From contig CAZAZQ010000003.1 of the NCBI GenBank assembly GCA_964489705.1, positions 124,001 to 188,000 on the forward strand: a stretch of DNA of 64,000 nt. Reading direction: 5' to 3'. Of the stretch, positions 19,317 through 27,194 are shown piece after piece. The DNA comes from CAZAZQ01 sp964489705 (GTDB taxonomy: Bacteria; Zixibacteria; MSB-5A5; GN15; FEB-12). Position 1 is the first letter of the stretch. Each line of letters opens with the position of its first letter. The notes beneath the pieces are model-generated. The model searched no databases. It had not been told where the DNA came from and saw only the letters and a program-made list of their open reading frames with translations. The position numbers and the translations under genes are program-made.

Positions 19317-20501
19317 TCACGATTGATTTCTCGGTATCCGTCCCACCTGCTTGGCATACGTCAAAGCGAGGGTACGGTAAACCATATGGGCAAATTTTGA
19401 ATACGGCATATACCACAGCAAAGCGAATACGAACACCAAGTGGATAAAGTAGTTCACATACGCCAGCATGGGTATCCCGCTCAAGCGGGTCAACCACGAC
19501 AGCATACCGCTTAAGCCGGTGAAAAAGATAAGATATAAAAACAGGTAATCGGGATATCCGTTGGCACCGACCTCGGTCTTGTTAGTCCAACGTCGCCAAA
19601 GCAGCATCCCGCTGCCGACCAGGATGGCGATGCCGCTGAGGGCGCCGAGTATCTTTACCGGATGGGGCAGGTCCAGAGGAAGCTCGAAGAACGAGTGCAA
19701 ACTCTCCAATCCGAGCATGTTCAAGTAGTGGGGTACAAAAATGAAAACAAAAACCATCCCCGTAGTTACAAATGCCCCGATAAATCCGAACAGTAAAATC
19801 ATGTGAGCGCTGGCGCGTGGTTTGTTGGTATCACATTTCTTAAAAAGAGTATGCGCCAGAATCTCTTTGACGGTGAGAATCAGCCCTTGCACGAAAGAGA
19901 TGCGTTTCCCGTTGCCGTGTCCCTGGAGGGCTTTCCAGAAACGGGAAAAGCCGGTGGCGGCAAGGATGAAGATGAGAATATTGCCAAAAACGAAAAAGGC
20001 GTCCACCGAGCTGTGCGGAAGGAAAATATTGAAATCAATCGGTTGGCCGTTTTGCAGAAAGAGGAAATGCCCGTCCGCTGTAGTCGGGGCGAAGAGGAAC
20101 ATTAGCCCCAACAGAAGCACCACCGGGACAAGGAACAACACCGGAAGGGCGCCGGGACTTGCCAGCGCCTTTCCCATGAAAGAAGGCACCGCATACGACT
20201 TATATATGTAAGAGCGAATCGCCGCCAGAACATCGCCCGGTTTGGCGTCCCGGGGACAATAGGTACTGCAATCGTTGCACTGGTGACAGAGCCAGATGTC
20301 GGGGTCTTGCACCAACTTTTCTTTTTGTCCCCATTGCGCCCATATCATTTCTTTTCGCGGGAACGGCTTATCGGCTGGTGACAAGTTGCAAACGACCGAG
20401 CAGGTCGCACATTGAAAGCATTTCTTAACCGTGTCGCCGCCCGCTTTTTTTACTTCACGGATGAGTTGTACATCGGGTTCCGCCAGTTGCCCACCGGCCA
20501 T
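19317..20501 (-). CDS. qmoC: Quinone-interacting membrane-bound oxidoreductase subunit QmoC
   Basis: 394 residues from the ATG at 20501, chosen because GGAGA precedes it and because MAGGQLAEPDVQLI starts the family-like sequence. The N-terminal soluble part is HdrC-like and carries two 4Fe-4S clusters: Cys 28, 31, 34, 38 (CFQCATCSVVC) and Cys 72, 75, 78, 82 (CHQCNDCSTYC). The C-terminal half is a heme-b membrane domain with about six helices. In sulfate reducers QmoABC passes electrons between menaquinol and AprBA. Here qmoC is divergent from sat-aprBA, and qmoA and qmoB are not in the window, which is unusual. It has its own promoter with a CRP/FNR-type operator upstream. Confidence 0.92.
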   Translation of the reverse strand: MAGGQLAEPDVQLIREVKKAGGDTVKKCFQCATCSVVCNLSPADKPFPRKEMIWAQWGQKEKLVQDPDIWLCHQCNDCSTYCPRDAKPGDVLAAIRSYIYKSYAVPSFMGKALASPGALPVLFLVPVVLLLGLMFLFAPTTADGHFLFLQNGQPIDFNIFLPHSSVDAFFVFGNILIFILAATGFSRFWKALQGHGNGKRISFVQGLILTVKEILAHTLFKKCDTNKPRASAHMILLFGFIGAFVTTGMVFVFIFVPHYLNMLGLESLHSFFELPLDLPHPVKILGALSGIAILVGSGMLLWRRWTNKTEVGANGYPDYLFLYLIFFTGLSGMLSWLTRLSGIPMLAYVNYFIHLVFVFALLWYMPYSKFAHMVYRTLALTYAKQVGRIPRNQS

Positions 20502-20577
20502 GTTAGTCTCCTTTCCGAAAAAGGCTACCTTTTGCGCCGGCACCTTGTAACGAGACCGGTACCGCCTTGCTCTTCTT

Positions 20578-20606
20578 AAGATAGGAAGAGAGGAAGAGAC
20601 TGTCAA
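20578..20606 (-). promoter_or_regulatory. Sigma-70-type promoter of qmoC
   Basis: On the minus strand, TTGACA (complement of 20601-20606) and TATCTT (complement of 20578-20583) are separated by exactly 17 bases. The -35 box is perfect and the -10 matches four of six. It lies about 80 bases ahead of the qmoC ATG at 20501. Confidence 0.65.
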
Positions 20607-20612
20607 GATTTT

Positions 20613-20630
20613 TTGTTATTTTTTTCACAA
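20613..20630. promoter_or_regulatory. CRP/FNR-type (HcpR-like) operator at the qmoC promoter
   Basis: TTGTTATTTTTTTCACAA is an 18-base palindrome around a six-base spacer with one mismatch to TTGTGA-N6-TCACAA. It sits directly upstream of the qmoC -35 box, centred about 50 bases before the expected transcription start, a position suited to activation. HcpR of Desulfovibrio-type sulfate reducers is known to use TGTGA-N6-TCACA and to control sat and apsAB. The regulator itself is not encoded here. Confidence 0.6.
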
Positions 20631-21092
20631 TGTATTCTATTATTCATTTTCTGAAAATGGATTTCTTTTGATGAATTCTTGTGGTTATTTAACCGATTTT
20701 TTTTATAAAGAAGAGCCAATGTTTGGCTGAATATCAGAGCTTGGTTAATTTCATTTGGTAGGTGAACAAAACCGATTTTTTTACGATAATGTTTCTAACT
20801 GATTGAAATTATTGACGTAAAGAGAATAGACGACCGCCCGTCACGAAAGGAACAAAGGCAGTGTTTTATGAGATGATCCCCTGAAGAAAATACTATTAAA
20901 AAACCCGGTTGTTCGCCGTAAGATGTTGATGTAAAGTATCTTACGATGACATAGAGAGGTGGTGACACGATAAAATCGGAAAAATCTTCACCCGTATAGT
21001 CATTTGATACCGGTCAAATCGGTTATTTATATCCCCACGGGAGAAAAAAAGAAAAAACGGTGCGAAAATTAGATGAAATTCATATTTTTCGC

Positions 21093-21121
21093 TTGACAGA
21101 GCTTGTGAAAAAAATTACATT
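21093..21121 (+). promoter_or_regulatory. Promoter of sat-aprBA with overlapping CRP/FNR-type site
   Basis: TTGACA at 21093-21098 and TACATT at 21116-21121 are 17 bases apart. The spacer contains TGTGA at 21104-21108 and TTACA at 21115-21119 with six bases between, one mismatch from a perfect palindrome. A protein bound there would cover the -35/-10 region, so this copy would be expected to repress or to tune polymerase binding. Confidence 0.6.
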
Positions 21122-21180
21122 CTTAAAGACGGAAGAAGGCAAGCGATAGTATGAACGGAAGGTTTTCTTACATAATGTTT

Positions 21181-21196
21181 TGTGAAAAAAGTCACA
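21181..21196. promoter_or_regulatory. Perfect TGTGA-N6-TCACA operator upstream of sat
   Basis: TGTGAAAAAAGTCACA is a perfect CRP/FNR-family palindrome. It starts 69 bases before the sat start and is centred 77 bases downstream of the first site, close to seven helical turns, so two dimers could face the same side of the DNA. It is the same motif family as the site at qmoC. Confidence 0.65.
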
Positions 21197-21249
21197 TGCT
21201 TTCCATGAAAGAAATACAATAACCATATAACAGGAATAAAAGACGGGAA

Positions 21250-22479
21250 ATGATGATGAGCAAGTCAAAACTAATTTCTCCGCACGGTAGCGACACGCTG
21301 AAAATTCTTCTTCTCGAAGGAAAAGAGAGAGAAGAAGAACTCAAGAAAGCGGAAAAGCTGCCAAAAGTGACGATGACGTCACGGGAAACCGGTGACCTCA
21401 TTATGATGGGTATCGGCGGTTTCACACCGTTGGAGGGCTTCATGGGGCATGACGACTGGAAAGGCGTCTGCGAGGAAATGAAGATGACCAACGGCATTTT
21501 CTGGCCTATTCCGGTCACGCTCTCCCACGACGAGAAGTTCGAGCCGGGCACCGAGATTTGCCTGATTTCCGGTGAAACAAATGAAATCATGGGGACGATG
21601 AAAGTCACCGAGTCCTACAAAATCGACAAAGAGTTCGAATGCAAACATGTCTTTCGGACAGCCGATCCGGAGCACCCGGGCGTCAAGATGGTGATGAGCC
21701 AGAAAGAGTGGAACATCGCCGGACCGGTGAAGGTGCTTTCTGAGAGCTACTTCCCCAAAGAATTCGCCGGTATCTACCAGCGCCCGGCGGAAAGCCGCAA
21801 GATTTTCGAAGAAAAAGGGTGGAAAACCATCGCCGCTCTCCAGCTTCGGAATCCGATGCACCGTTCCCACGAGTACCTGGCGAAAATCGCCATCGAAGTA
21901 AGCGACGGGCTGTACATTCACCAACTCGTCGGCAAGTTGAAACCGGGTGACATTCCCGCTGAAGTGCGGGTGAAATGCATCAATACGCTGGTGGACAAGT
22001 ACTTCGTGAAGGAGCGGGTGGTCACCGGCGGGTATCCGCTCGACATGCGTTATGCCGGTCCGCGTGAAGGGCTACTTCACGCCGTTTTCCGCCAGAACTT
22101 CGGCTGTACCCACATGATTATCGGCCGTGACCACGCCGGGGTCGGCGATTATTACGGTCCCTTCGATGCTCAGGAAATCTTCCACCAACTGTGGGACGGC
22201 GCTTTGGAGTGCAAGATGCTGCCCATCGACTGGACCTTCTGGTGCTACAAGTGCGGTGGGATGGCGTCCATGAAGACCTGCCCGCACGGAAAAGAAGATC
22301 GCCTCTTCCTCAGCGGCACCGCCTTGCGGAAAGCCCTGTCCGAGGGAGGAGAAATCCCCGCCGAGTTCAGTCGTCCCGAAGTGTTGGCGATTCTCCGCGA
22401 GTATTATGCGGGTTTGAAGGACGAGGAGAAAGTGGAAGTGAAGCTTCATGGCCACGCCACCGGCGATGCCAAGAAGTGA
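21250..22479 (+). CDS. sat: Sulfate adenylyltransferase (ATP sulfurylase)
   Basis: 409 residues, the homo-oligomeric Sat typical of dissimilatory sulfur metabolism. It interconverts sulfate + ATP and adenosine-5'-phosphosulfate + pyrophosphate. Visible motifs are [13 protein letters not shown] (ATP/sulfate loop, HxxH), [33 protein letters not shown], and a C-terminal zinc-type [13 protein letters not shown]. Three ATGs in a row (21250, 21253, 21256) make the exact start uncertain by two residues. The gene leads sat-aprB-aprA, 74 bases ahead of aprB. Codons end in C far more often than in most neighbours, consistent with high expression. Confidence 0.97.
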   Translation: MMMSKSKLISPHGSDTLKILLLEGKEREEELKKAEKLPKVTMTSRETGDLIMMGIGGFTPLEGFMGHDDWKGVCEEMKMTNGIFWPIPVTLSHDEKFEPGTEICLISGETNEIMGTMKVTESYKIDKEFECKHVFRTADPEHPGVKMVMSQKEWNIAGPVKVLSESYFPKEFAGIYQRPAESRKIFEEKGWKTIAALQLRNPMHRSHEYLAKIAIEVSDGLYIHQLVGKLKPGDIPAEVRVKCINTLVDKYFVKERVVTGGYPLDMRYAGPREGLLHAVFRQNFGCTHMIIGRDHAGVGDYYGPFDAQEIFHQLWDGALECKMLPIDWTFWCYKCGGMASMKTCPHGKEDRLFLSGTALRKALSEGGEIPAEFSRPEVLAILREYYAGLKDEEKVEVKLHGHATGDAKK

Positions 22480-22553
22480 GCGGAAGTATTGAAGAACGAT
22501 GAAAATACAAAGAAGTAACACATCGAATAAACACATCCAAGTAGGAGGAAGCG

Positions 22554-22994
22554 ATGCCTAGTTTCGTGAACCCTGAAAAGTGTGACGGGTGCAAGGCGCT
22601 GGACAAAACTGCCTGTCAGTATATTTGTCCAAATGACCTGATGGTTCTCGACAAGGAACAGATGAAGGCGTACAACCAAGAGCCGGAGATGTGCTGGGAA
22701 TGTTACAGTTGTGTAAAGATTTGCCCGGTGCAGGCGATTGAGGTTCGCGGCTATGCCGATTTTGTCCCGATGAATGCCTCGGTTACCCCCATGCGGAGTA
22801 CCGACAGCATTATGTGGACCATCAAGTTCCGGAACGGAATGTTGAAGCGCTTCAAATTCCCCATTCGGACGACCGAAGAAGGAAAAGCGCAGCCAAACGG
22901 CGGCTATGCCACCGCTCACGACGATCTGAACAGTCAAGTGTTGGCACAGGAGCCGGAAGCGTTAAAAACCTCGGAAGTGTTCACCATCAAGTAA
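22554..22994 (+). CDS. aprB: Adenylylsulfate reductase beta (iron-sulfur) subunit
   Basis: 146 residues. The ferredoxin part binds two 4Fe-4S clusters through CDGCKALDKTACQYICP (Cys 10, 13, 21, 25) and CWECYSCVKICPVQAIE. The C-terminal tail (about residues 75-146) wraps the alpha subunit in known AprAB structures. AprB carries electrons to the FAD of AprA for reduction of APS to sulfite and AMP, or the reverse. A strong GGAGGA lies six bases before the ATG. aprA follows after 21 bases. Confidence 0.97.
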   Translation: MPSFVNPEKCDGCKALDKTACQYICPNDLMVLDKEQMKAYNQEPEMCWECYSCVKICPVQAIEVRGYADFVPMNASVTPMRSTDSIMWTIKFRNGMLKRFKFPIRTTEEGKAQPNGGYATAHDDLNSQVLAQEPEALKTSEVFTIK

Positions 22995-23015
22995 GGATTA
23001 GGAGGGTAGATTACC

Positions 23016-24908
23016 ATGCCGAATTTCGAAAATGTTGAAATCACCACTGATCTGCTGATCCTTGGTGGTGGTATGGCGGCGTGCGGAGCGGCGGTCGAAG
23101 CTTCGTACTGGGCAAAGAAGAATGGCTTAAAAGTCACCTTGGTCGATAAGGCTGCCATGGACCGCTCCGGGGCGGTTGCGATGGGCTTGTCGGCGTTGAA
23201 CCAATATATCGGGCTGCATGAAGGCAAAAACACGGTCAAGGATTATGTCGATTACGTCCGGATGGACTTGATGGGCATCACCCGCGAGGACTTGGTCGCC
23301 AACATCGCCCGACATGTCGACTCCACGGTGCACCTCTATGAAAAGTGGGGGTTGCCCATCTGGAAAGACGAAGAAGGCAACTACGTCCACGAAGGACGCT
23401 GGCAGCTCATGATTAACGGCGAATCGTACAAAATCGTCGTAGCGGAAGCGGCGAAGAACGCTCTGGCGGAAGCCGGCGGCGAATACTTCGAGCGTATTTT
23501 CATTACCGATCCGTTGCTGGACGGCGATCGCATCGCCGGTGCCGTCGGGTTCAGCACCCGTGAGAACAAGTTCTACATCTTCCGGGCGAAGGCTGTTATC
23601 GTAGCGATGGGCGGCGCCGTGCACGTCTTCAAGCCGCGCAGCACCGGTGAAGGTCTCGGACGCGCTTGGTACCCGCCGTGGAACTCCGGTTCGAGTGCCT
23701 ACTTCACCATTCGGGCGGGAGCCGAGATGACCAGTCAGGAAGTCCGTTTCATTCCGGTGCGTTTCAAAGACGCCTACGGTCCGGTCGGAGCGTGGTTCTT
23801 GCTGTTCAAGTCCCGCGCTACCAACGCTATGGGCGGCAACTACATGGTGGAGCGCAAAGACGAGCTGGAGAAGTGGAAACCGTACGGCTTGGTCAAACCG
23901 ATTCCGGCAAACCTCCGAAACTGGCTCGGAATGCTCGACATCATGGAAGGCAAAGGACCTATCTTCATGAGAACGGAGGAAGCCATCCAGAAGATTGCCT
24001 CCGAAGCCGGTGACGAAAAAGCCGCCAAGCGGAAACTGAAAGAACTGGAAGCGGAAGCGTGGGAAGACTTCCTCGATATGACCATCTCGCAGGCGTTGCT
24101 GTGGGCGGCGACCAACGTCGAGCCGGAAAAGAAATCCTCCGAAATTGCCGCTGCCGAACCGTACTTCATCGGTTCCCACTCCGGGGCTTCCGGTGCCTGG
24201 GTGAGCGGTCCGGAAGACTTGCAGACCGAAGAGAGCAAGAAAGAGTACTTCTGGGGCTACAGCCACATGTCCACCATCAAGGGCATGTTCTGTGCCGGTG
24301 ACGCGTCCGGTGCTTCTTCCCACAAGTTCTCCTCCGGTTCCCACGCCGAAGGGAGAATCGTCGGGAAGGCGGCGGTTAAGTTCATCGTCGAGAACAACAC
24401 CCTCCCGAACATCGACATGGCGAAAGTGGAAGAGCTCAAGAAGCGCATCCTGCAGCCGCTGGAGGTTTACGAGCAGCACAAGGGTGCCTCCACCGATCCG
24501 GAAGTGAACCCGAACTACATCAAGCCGAAGATGTTCATGTTCCGGCTCCAGAAGATTATGGACGAGTACGTCGGCGGTGTGTCTTCCCAGTTCACGACCA
24601 ACAAACCGAGCCTGGAACGGGCGCTGGAGCTGCTGGAGTTCCTGAAAGAAGACTCCGAGAAACTGGCGGCGAAGGATCTCCACGAACTGCTGCGGTGCTG
24701 GGAGAATGTCCAGCGTCTGTGGCAGGCGGAAGCCCATACCCGGACTATCCTCTTCCGTGAGGAAACCCGGTGGCCCGGCTACTACCGGCGGGCGGACTTC
24801 CCGGGTCTGGATGAGGAGAACTGGCATTGCTTCGCCAACTGCCGCTGGATCCCGGAGAAGAACGAATGGGAGATGATTAAACGGCCGATGTACGAGATCT
24901 TCAAATAG
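23016..24908 (+). CDS. aprA: Adenylylsulfate reductase alpha (FAD) subunit
   Basis: 630 residues, a fumarate-reductase-type flavoprotein. The FAD-binding segment is LLILGGGMAACGAAVEA (residues about 11-27), followed by DKAAMDRSGAVAMGLSALNQYIG. The FAD/APS-site regions MTSQEVRFIPVRFKDAYGPVGAW and FCAGDASGASSHKFSSGSHAEG-like sequence are intact. It catalyses APS + 2 electrons to sulfite + AMP in the cytoplasm with AprB. Codon use is strongly biased to C-ending codons, as in sat. It ends the operon; a terminator follows about 80 bases later. Confidence 0.97.
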   Translation: MPNFENVEITTDLLILGGGMAACGAAVEASYWAKKNGLKVTLVDKAAMDRSGAVAMGLSALNQYIGLHEGKNTVKDYVDYVRMDLMGITREDLVANIARHVDSTVHLYEKWGLPIWKDEEGNYVHEGRWQLMINGESYKIVVAEAAKNALAEAGGEYFERIFITDPLLDGDRIAGAVGFSTRENKFYIFRAKAVIVAMGGAVHVFKPRSTGEGLGRAWYPPWNSGSSAYFTIRAGAEMTSQEVRFIPVRFKDAYGPVGAWFLLFKSRATNAMGGNYMVERKDELEKWKPYGLVKPIPANLRNWLGMLDIMEGKGPIFMRTEEAIQKIASEAGDEKAAKRKLKELEAEAWEDFLDMTISQALLWAATNVEPEKKSSEIAAAEPYFIGSHSGASGAWVSGPEDLQTEESKKEYFWGYSHMSTIKGMFCAGDASGASSHKFSSGSHAEGRIVGKAAVKFIVENNTLPNIDMAKVEELKKRILQPLEVYEQHKGASTDPEVNPNYIKPKMFMFRLQKIMDEYVGGVSSQFTTNKPSLERALELLEFLKEDSEKLAAKDLHELLRCWENVQRLWQAEAHTRTILFREETRWPGYYRRADFPGLDEENWHCFANCRWIPEKNEWEMIKRPMYEIFK

Positions 24909-25239
24909 TAAATGAGGAACTCGTCGTTTGACCTGAGGATAACGGTGTCGCTATGAAAGGCAATACCGTGTAGCGTGAAGAGAGCCTCCAGGCGTTGTGC
25001 AAACGGCGTCTGGAGGTTTTTCCCGCCCTGAAAACAAGGGAAAAGCAGGGAAAAGGGGAAAGATATAAAAAACAGGTGCCTGAGCATCGAACGTAAGTGT
25101 TTGACCGCCAATGAGAATTGACAGGTGAGAGAAAGACACGTACCTTAATATACTTCTTTTTTACGATAGATTCATGAGGTGTTCACAAAAACAGTGAGCC
25201 GCAAAAAGACGTCGAACGACAAACGAAACGAGAAAAGCT
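24909..25239. other. Intergenic region after aprA
   Basis: 330 bases with no supported gene. The first part holds the aprA terminator (24985-25021). The rest is the leader of the zinc-ribbon/YkgJ pair and contains an inverted repeat TCAC-N7-GTGA near 25184-25198 of uncertain meaning. Confidence 0.6.
24985..25021 (+). terminator. Terminator of sat-aprBA
   Basis: Stem CCTCCAG (24985-24991) with CTGGAGG (25010-25016), extended imperfectly inward by GCGT/GCGT-like bases, followed by TTTTT. Confidence 0.8.
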
Positions 25240-25548
25240 ATGAGTAAGGAAATACCGCTGTGCCCCCATTGCGGGCAGCCGATGAAAAAGTGGCAGACTC
25301 CCCAACAAACCTGTTGGGAGACGGCTTATCATTTTGTGTGTTTCAATGATGATTGTCCTTACTACGTTCGGGGGTGGGAATGGATGCGCAGCCGGTTTAA
25401 TCAAAACGTCTCTTACCGGCACCGTATCGATCCCACCACGGGTGAATCCGGTCCTCTCGCCGTATGGTCAAGTCAAGCATTGCGGAACGGTATCATTGAG
25501 GAGAGAAGTGATGAGAGAAATTCAGAAGCTCAAAGAGCAGATTCTTAA
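25240..25548 (+). CDS. Small zinc-ribbon protein of unknown function
   Basis: 102 residues. An N-terminal CPHCGQPM knuckle and a second FVCFNDDCPYYVRG knuckle form a likely four-cysteine zinc ribbon of the ogr/Delta-like kind. The C-terminal third is polar and without recognised features. The gene's last 38 bases overlap the start of the YkgJ-type gene in another frame, which ties their translation. The function is not known; the pairing suggests a shared role in metal or Fe-S biology, by inference. Confidence 0.75.
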   Translation: MSKEIPLCPHCGQPMKKWQTPQQTCWETAYHFVCFNDDCPYYVRGWEWMRSRFNQNVSYRHRIDPTTGESGPLAVWSSQALRNGIIEERSDERNSEAQRADS

Positions 25549-26365
25549 AGAGTATCCTCGTCTGTCCGAGGAAAGCACCTTTCGCTTCCGGTGTCACAAG
25601 GGTATTTCCTGTTTCAACGAGTGTTGCGGCGATGTGAATATCTTTCTCACCCCCTACGATGTGCTCCGGTTGAAGAACCGTCTCGGCATCAGTTCCACCG
25701 AGTTTCTGAGAAAGTATACCATCACTCCTTTCGATAAGAAACTCAAATATCCCGTCATTCTCCTCCAGATGGGCGACGATGAAAAGAAGAAGTGCCCCTT
25801 TGTCAGCGAGGAGGGTTGCCGGGTGTACGAAGATAGACCCTGGGCGTGCCGGATGTATCCCGTTGGGTTGGCGTCACCGGGAGAGAGCTCGCAAGCATTG
25901 GACAAAGAGTTCTACTTTTTGCTTCAGGAGGATATCTGTCAGGGCTTCAAAGAAGATACCGAGTGGACGATACGGGAGTGGCTGCACGACCAAGGGATTG
26001 ACGAATACAACAAGATGGGCGAATATTTCAAAGAGCTGACCACCGATAAGTTTTTCTTGGAAGGGGGGACGTTGACGCCGGAAAAGGTGGAGATGTTTTT
26101 CATGGCGTGTTACGATGTCGATCGGTTCCGCAAGTTTGTTTTCGAGAGCAGCTTTTTGAAAAAGTTTGAGGTGGATCCCTCTACGGTTGAGAAAATCAAA
26201 ACGGACGATGTAGCTCTGCTTGAGTTCGGCTACCGGTGGCTCCGTTTTGCCCTCTTCGGCGAGGAGACCATGACGGTCAAAGAAGAAATCATCGAAGATA
26301 AGCGCAAGGAGTTGGTGTTTAAGGGGAAGCTGAGCAAAGAAGCGGCCGAAACGAAAAAACGATAG
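25511..26365 (+). CDS. YkgJ-family cysteine-cluster protein
   Basis: 284 residues from the ATG at 25511, which has GAGGAGAGAAG just upstream. Family cysteines are in FRCHKGISCFNECCGD, KKCPFVSEEGCRVYEDRPWACRMYP and later EDICQG. The group (CxxxCxxCC...C...CR.YP) is thought to bind a metal or Fe-S cluster but has no established reaction. The C-terminal about 120 residues are an added helical region, larger than the minimal domain. It overlaps the zinc-ribbon gene and ends before the terminator at 26438. Confidence 0.85.
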   Translation: MREIQKLKEQILKEYPRLSEESTFRFRCHKGISCFNECCGDVNIFLTPYDVLRLKNRLGISSTEFLRKYTITPFDKKLKYPVILLQMGDDEKKKCPFVSEEGCRVYEDRPWACRMYPVGLASPGESSQALDKEFYFLLQEDICQGFKEDTEWTIREWLHDQGIDEYNKMGEYFKELTTDKFFLEGGTLTPEKVEMFFMACYDVDRFRKFVFESSFLKKFEVDPSTVEKIKTDDVALLEFGYRWLRFALFGEETMTVKEEIIEDKRKELVFKGKLSKEAAETKKR

Positions 26366-26437
26366 CGTTATCGTTGAAAAATAAACATACATCATTTCTC
26401 CTTCAATTTTCCCTGTTATAGGTAAAGAGGGAAAGAG

Positions 26438-26476
26438 GCGTGCAAGGGTGATACCTATCCTTGCACGCTGTTTTTT
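26438..26476 (+). terminator. Rho-independent terminator after the YkgJ-family gene
   Basis: A perfect 10-base stem (GCGTGCAAGG at 26438-26447 with CCTTGCACGC at 26459-26468), 11-base loop, and a T-run at 26471-26476. Confidence 0.9.
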
Positions 26477-26551
26477 CCCCTTTTGAAGGGAGCGGGAAAA
26501 CTTCTGCGATGATTCTTGCGTTTCCCCGGCTGATACTGTTTACTTATACGC

Positions 26552-27193
26552 ATGTTCAAGAAGTTGGCGATACCTCGGGACGAGTTGGTTCGCACCCTGG
26601 CGGCGCAGGAGTATTGGGTTGCCCAAGCGGCGGCATACCTCGATGAGGGAAAATACTCGAAAGCGGTGGAGGTTTGTACCCGTCATCTGCGGGAAGAGCC
26701 ACGGTTAGTCTCCGGCAGGTTGGTGTATGCCACGGCATTGTACCGAGCCGGGCAAAAGCAGTCGGCGCTCGAGCAGTTTTATCAAGTGCTCTCGTTGGAT
26801 CCAGATAACGTCGTCGCCTTGAAATACGTCGGGGATATCAAGTTTGCGGAAGGGGACGTTATTGCGGCGATGACGAATTACGGACGCATTCTCGAGATTG
26901 ACCCTTACTGTGGCGGGTTGAAATCAGACCTGAAGCCGATTAAAGACAAGCCGGTTTCCGCCATGAAGCTTGTGCGTTCTTCCGAGTCGCGTGACGAGAA
27001 GGAGGGCAAGCCGCAAAAGCCGAAGTGGAAGATTCATTTCTACACCGAGACCATCGGGGATTTGTACTTGGCACAAGGACACCCTCGCCTTGCCGCCGAG
27101 GTCTATCGGGTAGTACACCGGAAAACTCAGAACCCCCGCGTCGCTGAAAAATTAGCGCAGGCGGAAAAGAAAATCAGAGAAAAGGAACATTGA
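26552..27193 (+). CDS. Tetratricopeptide-repeat protein
   Basis: 213 residues. At least three TPR-like helical pairs are visible: QAAAYLDEGKYSKAVEVCTRHL, ATALYRAGQKQSALEQFYQVLSLDP, KYVGDIKFAEGDVIAAMTNYGRILEIDP. A fourth near the C-terminus (TIGDLYLAQGHPRLAAEVYRVV) follows a charged linker of about 50 residues. There is no signal peptide, so it is probably cytoplasmic and scaffolding. It ends one base before the M24 peptidase start, so the two are cotranscribed. Confidence 0.85.
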   Translation: MFKKLAIPRDELVRTLAAQEYWVAQAAAYLDEGKYSKAVEVCTRHLREEPRLVSGRLVYATALYRAGQKQSALEQFYQVLSLDPDNVVALKYVGDIKFAEGDVIAAMTNYGRILEIDPYCGGLKSDLKPIKDKPVSAMKLVRSSESRDEKEGKPQKPKWKIHFYTETIGDLYLAQGHPRLAAEVYRVVHRKTQNPRVAEKLAQAEKKIREKEH

Positions 27194-27194
27194 C

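Larger units (their letters stand above)
20502..21249. other. Divergent control region between qmoC and sat
   Basis: About 750 bases without a gene, clearly richer in A+T than its surroundings. It carries the qmoC promoter and operator, the sat promoter and two operators (listed separately), and an 8-base inverted repeat CGTAAGAT at 20917-20924 with ATCTTACG at 20938-20945 of unknown use. The size suggests that further regulators bind here. Confidence 0.7.

Noticed and set aside
20917..20945. 8-base inverted repeat CGTAAGAT/ATCTTACG as a terminator
   Set aside because: No T-run follows in either direction and no gene ends there; listed only as an unexplained repeat in the control region.
23127..24827. 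566-codon open frame on the minus strand
   Set aside because: Antisense shadow of aprA created by its C-ending codon bias.
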